DNA of 64,000 nucleotides from Sorghum bicolor (GCF_000003195.3 NC_012878.2:40752837-40816836); one strand, 5' to 3'; positions 22,258-34,266 are shown, counted from the first letter of the stretch. Notes: generated by a model from the letters alone, not told the origin. Translations and numbers: made by a program.

Positions 22258-22380
22258 CTCAAACAATGCACACCCTCAAATATGTCCTGAGTAGGATTTT
22301 GATCTAATTTAATTTTTTTGCCATGCCTTATTTCTCTTCATATTTTGCCCCTCCTCCTTATCTCATTGTTCTTTTCTTTC

Positions 22381-22510
22381 CCTGTTGTGTTCTCGGGAGA
22401 CACACGACAAAGAGATGGAGCGACTGTTGGTGTTTCTTATGCACAATTAAAATATAAAGGATTCTGCAAGCACATAGAAAACCATTGTGGCATTTTACAG
22501 AGAGTATTCT
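22381..22510 (+). pseudogene. possible captured peptide-coding fragment in MULE B
   Basis: A plus-strand frame ending in TAG near 22512 encodes a cysteine/histidine-containing peptide with SYAQLKYKGFCKHIENHCG. It lies just inside the MULE B left arm, where host gene pieces are expected. I do not recognise the protein; it resembles a degraded zinc-binding segment. Confidence 0.25.
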
Positions 22511-23480
22511 AGGTATCGTTATTTATATTTTACCACTAGGAAATAATGGATAAAGATATTGATAGTTCACCATCATGCATCTACTAACTAATAAACCAAC
22601 TAGACTAAAGTAGGGGTAAATAATAGATGATAGGAATTATGCATATATGACACACACCGGAGATTTCTATGATAAAAGAGTAGATAACTAAAGTGAGAGG
22701 ACAACGAGAGAGTTTAAGGTTCCTAAATACTTCTCTATTACTAGGGTTCTATAATAACTAATTCATAGTAGGTAAAGCAATCACACAATAACACTTCGAG
22801 ACATCAGAGCACTTAGCTACAGACAGATGAGAAGGGAGCTAGGACGGTCTGACTACGGTCCTACAACACTAATACAAACATAGTGGAATACGTCGGCCGT
22901 TAGGGCTGTCACCACCTGGGGCTACCACAACTATCCGTAGAACTGGGTGCAATCTCAGGTAACCTATAGTCTAGACACCATGTCTCTACTACAAATTACT
23001 ACTTTAGTCACAATTAATAACTAGAGCACCCGATGTAGGCGGAGATCCTATGCTAAAGTATAACAACTATACTAACCAATCAAATGTAATGCATAAAAGT
23101 AAATAGAGAAGATAAAATATATCAAAGCATAAGTCTTACAAAAAAGATACAAAGATGTACCGAACTGTGACGACTCCTCTGAAGACTCCTCCAGAACCCG
23201 AGCGTAGCGCTGCTCTCCCTAACTCTCAACTAGAACTAATCTACTATATTGGAAAGTCTAGCCCTAATTCTCTAGAGGTGAGAGGTCATCCATTCGAGAG
23301 ACGCCTCTACATCTCCATAATGTGGTGCCCTTAGGGAGGGGAGTCTGCCCCTTTATTTATAGCCCGGTGGGATCGACGTGCGCCGCAGGATCAACCCGAC
23401 TTAACCAAAGGCTAGGATGACTCCTCGTAGGCGGTGGAGGAAGCTTCCACAAGGGGGGCTGAAACCCTAGTTGTATTTCA
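22511..23480 (-). repeat. LTR-like retroelement fragment
   Basis: A minus-strand TATA box (CTATAAATAAAG, 23351-23362) with a downstream transcript-like stretch and no coding capacity looks like the U3-R-U5 part of an LTR. No second copy or TSD was located, so the boundaries and the family are open. Confidence 0.45.
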
Positions 23481-26400
23481 AAATCTATTTGGAATTTGTG
23501 AATTCGACTTAAAGCAAAGTTGTAGGGTTTTTGTTTTGGAACAACTTTTATTTTGGGATAAAAAGGTGAAAATGATTTTTAAATAGTCCAAATGAATTTA
23601 GAAAGAATTTGAGAAAAGAAATTCAAAAAAAGGGAAAGGGGGGCGCTAGCAGGCCGCGGCCTCACTTCTGGCCCGCTCGCCGAAGCCGGTCCAGCCCGCC
23701 CGCGCTCACCCCCTTCCCCGCGCCAGCGCCGCGCCGTGCCCGCGCGTGGACGGCCGCGCCGTGCCGCCGTGGCGCGCCGGCAGAGCCTGGCCGCCGCGTG
23801 GCGAGCATGCGGCAGCCTGGAGGCGCCCTGGTCGGCCACTAGGAGCGCCCGGCCGCGTCCACCGCTGCCCCCGCTACCATTTGCGCTCCTCCACTCGCGC
23901 TCTCGCCCTCCGCTCGCTCGCGAGCAGCAGCTGCCGCTCCGCCGCGCGCCATCGTAGCCGACGACGTGGAGCTTCTCTCCCGGCCAGCTCCGGCCTCCTT
24001 CTTCCTCTCCGCGACCACCAACAGCTCCGCCTCGTCCTTCCGCATCGCGTGCTCACCGGAGTGAGTCGGGACTCCGGCGACCTCTCGGTCCTCGCGATTC
24101 TCCCCCTCTACTCCGCCATTTCTTGCGCTTTTTGATGCGTTAGCTTCGCCTCGGCCTCGCGCACCTATTCCGGCCGTGAGCGTGCACTCTACCGCCGCGT
24201 GGTGGCCGGACCGCGGCGAGCAGTGTCGCCGTTCCGCCATGGCCGGTGGCGAGCTTGCTCCGGTTTGTTTCAGGTCGTGCAAGTAGGTTCGCTGAGTTCG
24301 CCTTGACCCGTAGAACGCGTAGAGCCCATCGGTTCGCCGAGAGAGGCCACCGGTGGTGAGCTCCGGCTCGCCGGAGTCACCCCCTCTCTGCGTTCTGGCC
24401 AGCGGGCCCGGCTGGCAGGCGGGTCCGCTCGTCAGTGGCCGTGGGTGCACTGCACCGGGTGCACCCAGCTGGTCCCGGGGGTGGATTTGAATTGATTTTC
24501 AGAAAAATAATTTCCAAAAAATAGTTTAAATAATATAAAATCCATATCTTGATTAGTGAAATAAATTTTGATGTGTTCTAGAATCTCAGATCTATAGTTT
24601 GGTTTTGTTGCATGTCATGTTTGGATAATTTTTCCGTGCAATTATATTTAATCTATGTTTTTGCTAAAAATTGTAAAATGCATAGTAATTAAAATATAGC
24701 TCAAAAAAATATGAAACTTGTTTTATTGGCTCTGCATGGATGATCAGGCTCTAGGAAAAATATGTTACATATATTTGCTGTATGAATTAATTTATGGTGA
24801 TTTAAATGCTTGTATGGCAGTGGTTTATGATTTTTAATAAATAATTGGATCATGCAATTAATCTGGAAATTTTTGTGGGTGTTTCTTATGTTAATAAGTT
24901 AATTGTAAAAATATGAAATCTGCTGTTTGATACTTATACCACAGTAGAGTATTTATACTTGCTTTTATGAATTAATCTTGTGATTTTTGTAGCCCAAAAT
25001 AAATGTCCATATATTATGAGAAATTTATGGTAGACTTTATGGTTGACTAGTGATCTGCTATAATTTTTGTGGAATTTATTAATAAACAGAAATATATGCT
25101 ACTTTTGTAGGCCTAAAAGTGGATAAATAAATTATGAATTTGTTATACATAGATAAAGTAAAATGGTGTTTGATGTATCTTTGAAGCATCATGTGAGTTT
25201 GCTGGTTAACCATGAATACAATTTGTAGAAGAGAATGCAATAGATGCTTAATTCGATTGCATGTTCTTGGATGATGTTGACTACCTTGTAGAAATGACCA
25301 CCTATATCATCTATGCACCATGTCATAGTCATCTGTTACCCACTTGCATACGCATTGCACCCCGGGCATCTCGCACTCCACTCATAAGCACACATGCATC
25401 ATACAGGCTCGCAGAAGAACGAGGTGGACCCCGAGGAGCAGGAAGAGACCCAGGAGCAGGAACCTCTAGGAGGACCGGAGCCCGGAGAAGAGCTACAGGA
25501 GTGCCCGGACCACAAGCCGAGCACGTTTGAGAAAGGCAAGCCCCGGAGCATTCTAAGTCTCTCTATTCTCGCTAACATAAATGATATATTATGCTTGTTT
25601 TACTATGTTGTATTTAAGTGATAGGAATTGTTTGATACCGTTGATGCATACGTACTCCTTGATATCACCACTTGTTTACCTACCTTGTCCTATGTAGATA
25701 GGCACGGAGTCTATGCTTAGCTTGCTTAGTCCGGTAGAAGTCGGGTGATTTCCTGTCACCTGCGAGATATAGGTGGATACCTGCTTGATTAGCGGTGATT
25801 GCTTTGGGAAAGGATAACCAAGTGTGGAAAGGAATTTGAGACCGGGCAGGGTCTTATGGTGGGTTGATCATAGTGCCCCTGCCTGTGTCGATTAAGGACC
25901 GATCATTGACGACCCTCTTGTCATGTTGAACGCATGCCCCACACTTAGCTGGAAGGATAAGTCGTTCCGACCGCGAAGCCTGAACACTATCCGGGCCAGG
26001 AGTCGAGCCACCATGCGCTGTATTGGTGATGGTTGAGGAGAACGACGAGGGCGTAGCGCGCAACCTTGGTATACCTTGGATACCTCGGTCGCCGGAACGG
26101 TCCTCGGGTACTGGCGGTGCCTGCCGAACCCGCGAATTGATCCTGGATAGTGTAACACGGTGATCTGTAGTTCACTTGATTAGTGAGTGTGGTTTGTGTG
26201 GGGAATAACTCGCCAGCTGGTTAGAAATCGATTCGAATCGCCATCGCTCCTGGATAGTGAGCACTTTACATGAGCTTCGTCCTCGTAGTAAGGACTATGG
26301 AACACTTGGGTTATAATGATAAGTGATTTATGAATGCTATGACGAGGTACCATCATATTACTACATTTGTTTACAATAGTGCAGATGCAAACCTAGAAAA

Positions 26401-27013
26401 TAGGTAATGATAATATCGAACTTGAGCTAATTAAAAGAAGAAAGGTTTTCTTTAGGCTATGTTTAGTGGAACAGTTCTTTTATGCAAAAAGTCTCAGCTA
26501 CCCCACCATATAGCCTTCATGATCCTTGAAGAGTCTTTATTTTGATTTATGACGGGTAAGTCTAGCTGAGTACATTTTCGTACTCAGGGTTCTACTCCCA
26601 TGTTATTTTGCAGATGGTCAAATGTACTATGGTTATTGCATTCTCTGCTTGTACCCAGCCATGGGTGATCACTCTACCTCCTCTTTTGCTTTTGTGGGAA
26701 TGACCGAACTATGGCACTGTATCAGACTAAGTATGTGTGTGTTATTTTCGAACTATGAAGCTTCCGCTACTTGAGAACTTGGTTTGTAATAATTTTAAAA
26801 ACTCCGATGTATTTTATGAATGTTGCGAACTGGATGTAAGTGTGAATGGTGACCGCTAAACTTATTACGATCTTGGTTGTATGTACGATATGTGGTTTGA
26901 AATCCTTCGAGATTTCACGGACTACCGGAATTATATGGGCTTAAGCTCGATGGTTTGACTGTGTAAATGGTCACTATTAGACTCTTGTAATTTGAACGGT
27001 TTCTGTTACAACG
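23481..27013 (+). repeat. large gypsy-type LTR sequence
   Basis: A GC-rich block (23640-24480), a long AT-rich block and a final segment ending in TGTTACA follow each other without a gag or pol gene. The region 26550-26620 has the GAGTACATTTTCGTACTCAGG hairpin followed by a TTTTGCAG stretch, a layout I associate with very long LTRs of grass gypsy elements. An acidic peptide can be read around 25400-25550 but has no domain. It may be a solo LTR inserted in MULE B; no TSD was found. Confidence 0.5.
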
Positions 27014-27240
27014 GGGTGCCGCCGCACTGGCCTTGTGCGGACGCAGTTGGGGAGCTGCTGAGCCCATGGCGTCTCGCGAACAGGGCGTGGGCGCGGAAGC
27101 CACGTCGGCTAGCGCGGATGAAGGAGGCAACGCTGATGGCCTAGCGTACATCGACGGGGCGACGCCAGCGGCTTGGTTCGCTCTTGCCGCAGCGGACGCA
27201 TCATCCCTTCTCATCGCGAGTTAACTCCGTGAATGCTCGT
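27014..27240. other. GC-rich captured fragment inside the MULE B right arm
   Basis: A compact GC-rich block between AT-rich neighbours has frames open on both strands and no recognisable domain. Its place beside the terminal repeat suggests captured genomic sequence. Confidence 0.3.
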
Positions 27241-27507
27241 GAGGCCGTGACTCAACGGACAAGGAGGAGGGGCAAAATGGGAAGAAAAATAATGCATGGC
27301 AAAAAAAAAAATTAGATCGAAATCCTACTCAGGGCATATTTGAGGGTGTGCATCGTTTGAGAATGGTAAACATGCGAATTACATTTACGAAATGACAAAA
27401 TTGCGAAGCCCAATTTTCGTAATGATAGAATTGCCATTTTCTTGGAGCAAAGGAGGTGGGAAGGTCGCCTTTGGTTCACGCTTCACAGGAAATTCATGGG
27501 AGCACTT

Positions 27508-27716
27508 GCAGCGTTTCAAATCGTGGTTAGTTTTAAATTTTATCTTATTTTAGATTAAATTCGTCTGTATTCTACTACTTGCAGCGTTATAAAATCGTAG
27601 TTAGTTTTAAATTTTATCTTATTTTAGATTAAATTTGTCTAATTCTACTATGCAGCGTATCAAATCGTAGTTAGTTTTAAATTTTATCTTATTTTAGATT
27701 AAAATCGTCTATTTTT
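27508..27716. repeat. three tandem copies of a 71-73 bp unit
   Basis: Units start with GCAGCGT at 27508, 27581 and 27652 and share TTAGTTTTAAATTTTATC and ATTTTAGATTAAA. They are AT-rich and noncoding, just outside MULE B. Confidence 0.85.
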
Positions 27717-27767
27717 TTCAATGCTTACAACGTCAAATTAGTTTCATTTTATATCCATCACAATATA

Positions 27768-28080
27768 CTCTCTGTGTTCCAAAATAAATGTAATACATGG
27801 TGATCAAACTTCTTTTAAAAATTTTAACTAAACTTATAGAAAATATTCGTATTTATATCTTTAAATTGTTTTATTATAAAAATATATTCAATGATTCATC
27901 TAATAATACTGATTATGCATCATAAATATTTATAATTTCTTACATATATATATATTCAATCAAAGTTAAAATATTTAACTTCTCAGTAAGTGATATGTCT
28001 TTTATAATTTTAGACAAAAATGAAATATTAATATTAATATATAATAAAAATAATGATGTATAGTTCAAAACAGAGAGAGT
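27768..28080. mobile_element. Stowaway-like MITE
   Basis: Ends CTCTCTGTGTTCC and, in reverse, ACTCTCTCTGTTTTG with TA on both sides (27766-27767 and 28081-28082). The interior is AT-rich. Stowaway MITEs are moved by Tc1/mariner transposases. Confidence 0.7.
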
Positions 28081-28139
28081 TAGTTAATAACTTTGGTATC
28101 AAATATTTTGCACCCTCATCATTTTATTTGGTTATAAGC

Positions 28140-29060
28140 ATTCTGTTGACGCTCAAAATTGGCGAAAGTGCATAATGGACTTGACAATCATATTTCTATC
28201 ATTAATACGGTTAGAGAGCATATTTGGGTCATTTCATTTGGAGCTCGGACAAAGAAAACATCTTTTAGGGTGACCTAGACGATACAAGAATAGACTACAC
28301 CATTATGTTTCTCACATTGAGCTGATCGAAAAATATATATGGACCACCCCGTTTGGAGTCATGATGAATTAATTGCAATTTTTAGAAGGTTTTCTGTCCT
28401 GGACATGCACTAGAACCGTCTATCACCGGTTCGTGGCCGCAGCAAGTATCATTGTTATTCGTCATATGTCAGAAGTGTGGGTCTTCGGTGGTTGAAGCAC
28501 TCAAAACACGCAAGAGACACAGTGATTTATCCTGGTTCGGGCTATTGAGGCCCTATGTCGAGCAATGAGATGTTCTTCGTGTTCAAGAGCACCCAAATCG
28601 GGGGTTATAACGAAGAAGAATAAGAGTTTGGTGGGGGATTGCTCTATGCTTCCTATGGTTCGTTAGTGGTGAGGTTTCTTCTCAGCAAGTAAGGGAACCA
28701 ACTAGAGGAGGGACACTTTGTTGTTCCTCAAAGCCACTTAGTGTTTTGTTTTGGTCGATCAGATGAATGATCTCTCTTGACCTCCTCTTCTTGTGGGAGG
28801 CAACCCTCCCCTCCGGGTACAAGATAGTTTGGAGGCTTCGGTCTATAGCCTTCGTGCGCCGAGCATAGGAGTTCAATTGTAACATGGATGAATCTTGGTT
28901 TCGCCATGGAGTCGAGAGCACTACAGGCGCCACCTGATGTCACTCGTGTCCCTGACACTTGACTATCAAGACTGCCTGCTACGGTTCAACCTACACCGAG
29001 TGAACTTTCTCGAGCTTCCTTAGTAATGAAGGCGCCTTGCCTTAGGAGTTGACTAGTAAC
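28140..29060. repeat. degenerate LTR-retroelement remnant
   Basis: The block near 28500-28570 (CACGCAAGAGACACAGTGA, then CTGGTTCGGGC) has the layout of grass LTRs and parallels the start of the LTR at 18886. No ends or coding sequence were found. Confidence 0.35.
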
Positions 29061-30052
29061 CATCCATAAAAGTAATAGTTTACTTATATTAGTTGATGTA
29101 TAAAAATATTACCCAAAATTATTTTAAAATTCAAGCAGTTGAAATATAGGAGAAGTGTTATTCAAATGACTTCTAAGAGATATATTTAAATTGCACTAAC
29201 TTGGACCATTAGTTTTAGCCTATCTAAACAGTTTTTGGGTTACCATGTGTTCTCCTTAAAAAATTCTGTAGTTTGTGTCCACTTTAAAAGAGAAAAAGAA
29301 AGTTTGTGGGTACTCCTTAGTCCATAAATATTTTATTTTCGAAAAATAACTTTAACTAAATATATATTACAAAATATTAGTACTTATGATATAAAATTGA
29401 TATTATTAGATAGATCCTTATATTTATTTTTATAATTATTTTATTTAAAAATATAAATGTTATATATATTTCCTATAAAATTTAGTCCACGCGATGAGCA
29501 TCTAAACAGATGCGACCTCACTTTCGCCCGCTGATGGGAAGTCATTTTCTTTATTTATATACCATATAAAAAAAGGGAAAAGAAAAAAAAACTCAACTCC
29601 GTGAGAGAAGAGGGGAAACAAACAACAGCTCACTAGAGATGGACCCGGTGCACGCACTAACCTGAATCCCTCGGTCCCAGCGCGTGGTCCGCCAGGTCCG
29701 GTGTCCGTCTGGCGCTCACGATCCATTGCCATGCGTACACCGAGCTCACGCAGGAACAGGACAGGAGGGAGAGAGGGGAAGAGACCACAAAGCAGGAGTG
29801 CGCGTGCGTGTGCGTGGGCGTGACGCCGTGAGCCCGTGACCCCGCCGCAACGAGAGACGGAGAGTCCACGCTCCGCTGAAGAAGCAACGGCAATACCCCC
29901 GGCCCGACGACGAGCACAGCTGCACAGCGAACTGGCAGCGTCCTCACTCGTCAGTTCCATCTCGTTCCCCAATCTTCTCTCCCCGATTCGATTCGAGTGA
30001 CCCGTCCGTCCGCTCCAAATCGAAGAGGAAGGGAGAGAGAGAGGAGAGGAGC
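29061..30052. other. intergenic and 5' region of the DUF538 gene
   Basis: 29060-29490 is AT-rich and contains a MITE-like stretch (29310-29490). 29640-30052 becomes GC-rich with GA-rich runs before the ATG. A TATA-like CATATAAAAAAAG at about 29564-29576 is possible but unproven. Confidence 0.4.
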
Positions 30053-33000
30053 ATGGATCAGGTGCTCAACAAGGTGGGGAGCTACTGGTTCAGCAAGAGG
30101 GCCAGCAAGGAAATCGACTCCATCGGCGACGACATCAGCGTAAGTGCCCGCCCGCCTCCCGCCTCCCTATTCCTCCTCCTGCCGTGCGCGCCTCTTAGCA
30201 AGTCGGTTCTTCACCTGCATTGCTTAGCCTCATCGAAGAACCGAGGTTCCGGATCTGACCTCTTGGTTGTTGGGGGTTCCTCCTTCCTCGCTAAGGGATT
30301 GGCGGCGCGGCGGTTAGGGATGTAGGGCTTGGGTTACAATCAGGAGCGGACTGCGGGAGCCAACTTTAATTTGGAATGTTGTTCGCTGGAGCCTGGAGCT
30401 GAACTTGGAGCAGTTCCCACCCGATTCGTCTTCCTTTTTTTTAAGCGCGCGACTACGGGCATGGATCATGGGCATGCAGTTATTTTCTTTTTCGCTTTGT
30501 TTTAGTAGATGCAGCATGATTTTGGCGCACTGCGTTAAATCTTCTCATGTGAAGTCTGGTCCTCGAATCTTGCCATTGTGGTTCCCATTTGTTGCGATGA
30601 AAATTGAAAGCTTAGTTTCCTGTAGGCAGCTGGCAGCGTAGGAGCCGGTCGATGAAGGTTTTCATCACTGGCTGGGCCATTGGCTAAACATTTTTTATTT
30701 CCTGTTTCATTTGCTGTGTCATGCCGTGGTGCCATGCAGTTGGCACATCATCTGGCTCATCCTCTGCAGTGCCAAAATCACCTGGAGCAATGAAAGTCAA
30801 GTCATTGTGGTGATAAAATCCAAATGGGAGGAGGATTACACTGTGGGTTTCAGGAAGTTGGGTTGGTCTTGGTCATCAGGGTGGTTGCTGTAGATTAGCT
30901 CTACAGGTTCCTTAGCAAAGCATCAGATTCACTATTTTGTATCTTTAATAACACTGCTTACTATGCATGATGTATGTTACATCTGGCCTGTGAGCTGTCC
31001 ATAGCTGGTTAAGTGTTAACTTGTATATGGCTTGTATGAATCTGCCTGGAACATTTTTTTAAAAAAATAAGTGAAGCATTTCGGAATCGAGTTTCTATAA
31101 TTACAACTTCTACAGAACCTTAGTTTCTGGTTGGTCGTGTTTCCTATAGTCACTGGTGCATGTTTTGTACGGGTGTGTGCGGCTTGTGTTTGAGTGGGGC
31201 TGTTCTTGGCTTGCTCTTTTTTTTTCTCTTCCTAAAATGACATGTAGCTCTCTTGCATAGTTCCGAAAAAAATAAACTCCAACTTCTAGTCTCAATCATC
31301 TCTACATATCATGGTTGCACGTGCAGCATAGCAATAACATACTTTTCCAAAATGTAATTTTTGATGGATTAATGTACTTTGATATTATGCGCTGTCTATT
31401 AGTATAAGTAATACCATGTAAATATTTCTTGCTATCTGTGTTCCTAGTTCTGCTGGTTGGATAGGTTAGCCAAGTTTGTATGATCTACCTCTGAGTTCTG
31501 ACATTGAAATATTTACCATGAACCCAGTCGATCTCAAGCAGCATTGGAGGTTCAGCCAAATGGATGGTGAACAAAATTAAAGGTACTGCATATTTGTGTG
31601 TCTGTTCTTTATATCCTTCTAATAGCAAAGTGATGTGTAGCAATTAGCAAATAACCGTATTTCTTGGTGTATTGCATAGTGTGCTATTTTTACATACTTA
31701 AATGTCAGCATGATTTTTAAGTAAAGTTCGAGCATACTGGCAGTAGATGTGTCTGATGAAGTATAGGAGAATATCATATAACAAACAGACAAAGTTTATA
31801 CTTTGCTTATCAATAACTAAATGTAGCTTGTCAGATCTGTATTTTATCATTAAGAAAATCAGAAAAGACAAGGAAGTTATTGCTGCTTACAAAAAAGGAG
31901 GTTGATGAAAGGAAGAACCTGATCTCTAAGTGATATTTCTAGAAGTCATGCATTTATAATAGTCACTTTTAACAATTTAGGGCACAATGTGCAAGAGAAA
32001 CCAAGAGGTTTCAAAGTATTGGAAAGCTTGTCAGATCTGTATTTTATCATTAAGAAAATCAGAAAAGACAAATTGATAGTCTGCTAGGCAGTTAGAACTA
32101 TTGCTGCTTACAAAAAAGGAGGTGGATGAAAGGAGAAACCTGATCTCTAAGTGATATTTCTGGAAGTCATGCATTTATAATAATCACTTATGACAATTTA
32201 GGGCACAATACGCAAGAAAAACCAAGAGGTTTCAAAGTATTGGAAAGAAATGATGGGATTAATGTACACACTTCAGAGTGAACAAACGAAATGAGCTTTC
32301 TTAATATCTGGAGGTGTCAGTCTGGGAGTTGGTAGCATTTGTTAAATGTGAGTTTGTCCTACAGGGAAAATGTTCACTTATTCTCCTAGAGACGTGTCCT
32401 GTACCTTCTTCATGCAATCTGAATGTGGGGTGTTTATCTGTAACTACAATAATGTGGAAGGAGCTTAGTTGAATTGATAAAGAAACAAAAAAGCATGATC
32501 ATGCTAACATATTATTCTCAACCTATGTGATTGTGTGTTAATGTCCTCTAATTGGAACTGTTGTTTGCATAATTTTCTTGCTGAGTGGTTGCTGAACCTG
32601 TTCAATTTGTGGTAAATATTTTTGTTTGCTCAAGTGCTAATTGCACAGACATTTAAGGTGAAATTACTCGTGTGTCGGAGGGCAACAGGCGAAAATTTCT
32701 CATATCCATTGATCTGATTGAAGCATGTCCTGGTCACAGGGAAGATGCAGAAAGCACTGCCAGACCTCCTCAAGGAATATGACATGCCAGCAGGGCTCTT
32801 CCCACGGGACGCTACTAACTATGAGTTCAATGAAGAGACAAAGAAGCTGACAGTGTACATCCCGTCAGCCTGTGATGTTGGTTACAAGGACTCGTCAGTG
32901 CTGCGGTTCTTCACCTGTGTGACCGGCTACCTTGAGAAGGGGAAGTTTTCCGACATCGAGGGCATGAAGACAAAAGTGCTGGTCTGGACCAAGGTGACTG

Positions 33001-33110
33001 CCATCAAGACCGAGGGCCCAAAGGTCCATTTCACTGCTGGCGTGAAGAAGACTCGGAGCCGTGATGCCTATGAGGTCGTCAGAGATGGTATCACCATAGA
33101 TAAGTTCTAG
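30053..33110 (+). CDS. DUF538 domain protein, 3 exons, 170 aa
   Basis: Exons are 30053-30139, 31528-31582 and 32740-33110, each bounded by GT and AG, together 513 bp with no stop. The protein starts MDQVLNKVGSYWFSKRA and ends VVRDGITIDKF. The DUF538 fold covers most of exon 3, with LFPRDATNYEFNEETKKLTV, ACDVGYKDSSVLRF and GMKTKVLVWTKVT. DUF538 proteins are small plant-specific proteins whose biochemical role is not firmly known; some are reported to respond to stress. No signal peptide or membrane helix is seen. The start is the only ATG before the first splice site that gives the conserved N-terminus. The transcript probably ends near 33230. Intron 2 carries a 200-bp tandem duplication. Confidence 0.93.
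31825..32248. repeat. about 200-bp tandem duplication in DUF538 intron 2
   Basis: AGCTTGTCAGATCTGTATTT starts both copies, at 31825 and 32025. Both run to GTTTCAAAGTATTGGAAAG. The second copy has an insertion of about 25 bp (ATTGATAGTCTGCTAGGCAG) and a few substitutions. Confidence 0.9.
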
Positions 33111-33249
33111 AGCATACCTGGCGGGAAAAAATGCGATGTAATTATTCAGATATGCTTCTCTCCTCTCAGTTGGTACACCAAAATTTATACAATCTTGTGT
33201 GCTAATTCTGCATTTATGTCTGGAAGTTTAATATGCTTAATACTTCTCT

Positions 33250-33633
33250 TAAAAGATGTAGAGTTTTATGTAGTTTTTTATTACATCAAACTGTTAGAGC
33301 ATGCGATAAATTGCAGTTGGTGCATCATTAGGAAATTGCATTGAGCTGCACTCTTAGAAATAATGTGTCATTTTGTTTTTTTTTTCACTTTAGTGAAACA
33401 GATGCATGAAAGTGTGGTATCTTAAGTTTCGAACTCTTGACTCCATCTCAAGATCTCAACGCTTCATTTTGTTTCGCTAGTTGTGGTTAAATTTGTTAAA
33501 CCTCCTTTAACTCAAAAACGAGAAATCTTACATCCTCTAACATTCAAAACTGGACAAATTTGGTAACGCAAGATAAGGTTTTGAGGGTCATTTGCCATCC
33601 GTTTCTAGTTCAAAAACAAAATTGGTACCACAA
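33250..33633. other. intergenic, no feature recognised
   Basis: AT-rich sequence downstream of the DUF538 gene; no frame or repeat stands out. Confidence 0.5.
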
Positions 33634-34146
33634 GATAAGGTTTTTAACCACGCAAAACATCTTCAAACCTACAAAGAAAAAAAAAACCTTAGAGATATAA
33701 AAGGATAGCAAGGATAAGATACACAAAAAAAAAACTTGGAGCTCTTGAAATTATCTTTGAAAGGTTTTAAAAATTGGATTGAGCTCAGGAATATGATAAA
33801 AATATCTACAAAATCTACAAAATCCCCAAACCATTCTTATCAATATCTAAACACACTTTAAAAAAATCACAACAAAACATGAGATGTAATAATACTAGTT
33901 GCATTCATGTTGGTTGCATCTCATATTTTTATAGCGAAGAGTTTTCAAATTTTCTATGGACATTGATTAGAATGTTTTTTTAATTTTCTAGATTTTTATG
34001 GATATTTTCCTAATTTTTTAGAGCTCTCCGAGATAATTTCACGAGCTCTAAATATTATATTTGTGTGTATTGTCGTTATATGTCTCTATGAATTTCTTAG
34101 ATTTTTTAGAGGTTTGAAGATATTTTTGTGGTTTAAAACCTTAACC
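33634..34146. mobile_element. foldback (long inverted repeat) element
   Basis: GATAAGGTTTTTAACCAC near 33634 pairs with the complement of GTGGTTTAAAACCTTAA near 34130. Further inverted pairs are ATCTTCAAACCT / AGGTTTGAAGAT and GAGCTCTTGAAATTATCT / AGATAATTTCACGAGCTC. It would fold into a nearly full-length hairpin. No TSD was defined and the boundaries are approximate. Confidence 0.5.
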
Positions 34147-34216
34147 CTCACGCTATCACTAGTCAAGGAAGCGAGAGAGAGGCTGTCGCGCGAGTGAGGG
34201 CAACCTTGCTGCCATT

Positions 34217-34264
<48 letters not shown>
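34217..34264. repeat. (GA)n microsatellite
   Basis: About 24 uninterrupted GA dinucleotides. Confidence 0.98.

Positions 34265-34266
<2 letters not shown>

Larger units (their letters stand above)
13136..27443. mobile_element. MULE-like element B, interrupted by hAT and LTR elements
   Basis: The 10-bp direct repeat GGAGCAAAGG flanks the element at 13126-13135 and 27444-27453. The terminal repeats begin GAGAAAACAGCAATTCT on the left and, in reverse, AAGAAAATGGCAATTCT on the right. The similarity resumes after the hAT insertion: 22266-22380 matches the complement of 27240-27350 through CACACCCTCAAATATG, GAGTAGGATTT, GCCATGC and TTTTGCCCCTCCTCCTT. Long arms and a 10-bp TSD fit a Mutator-like element. 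No MULE transposase is visible. Nested insertions account for most of its 14.3 kb. Confidence 0.8.

Noticed and set aside
23579..24450. Several overlapping frames on both strands in the GC-rich block
   Set aside because: GC-rich LTR sequence lacks stops by chance; the frames disagree and carry no motif.
26915..27214. 99-codon minus-strand frame in the MULE B right arm
   Set aside because: It spans the junction between LTR and GC-rich filler; composition alone explains it.
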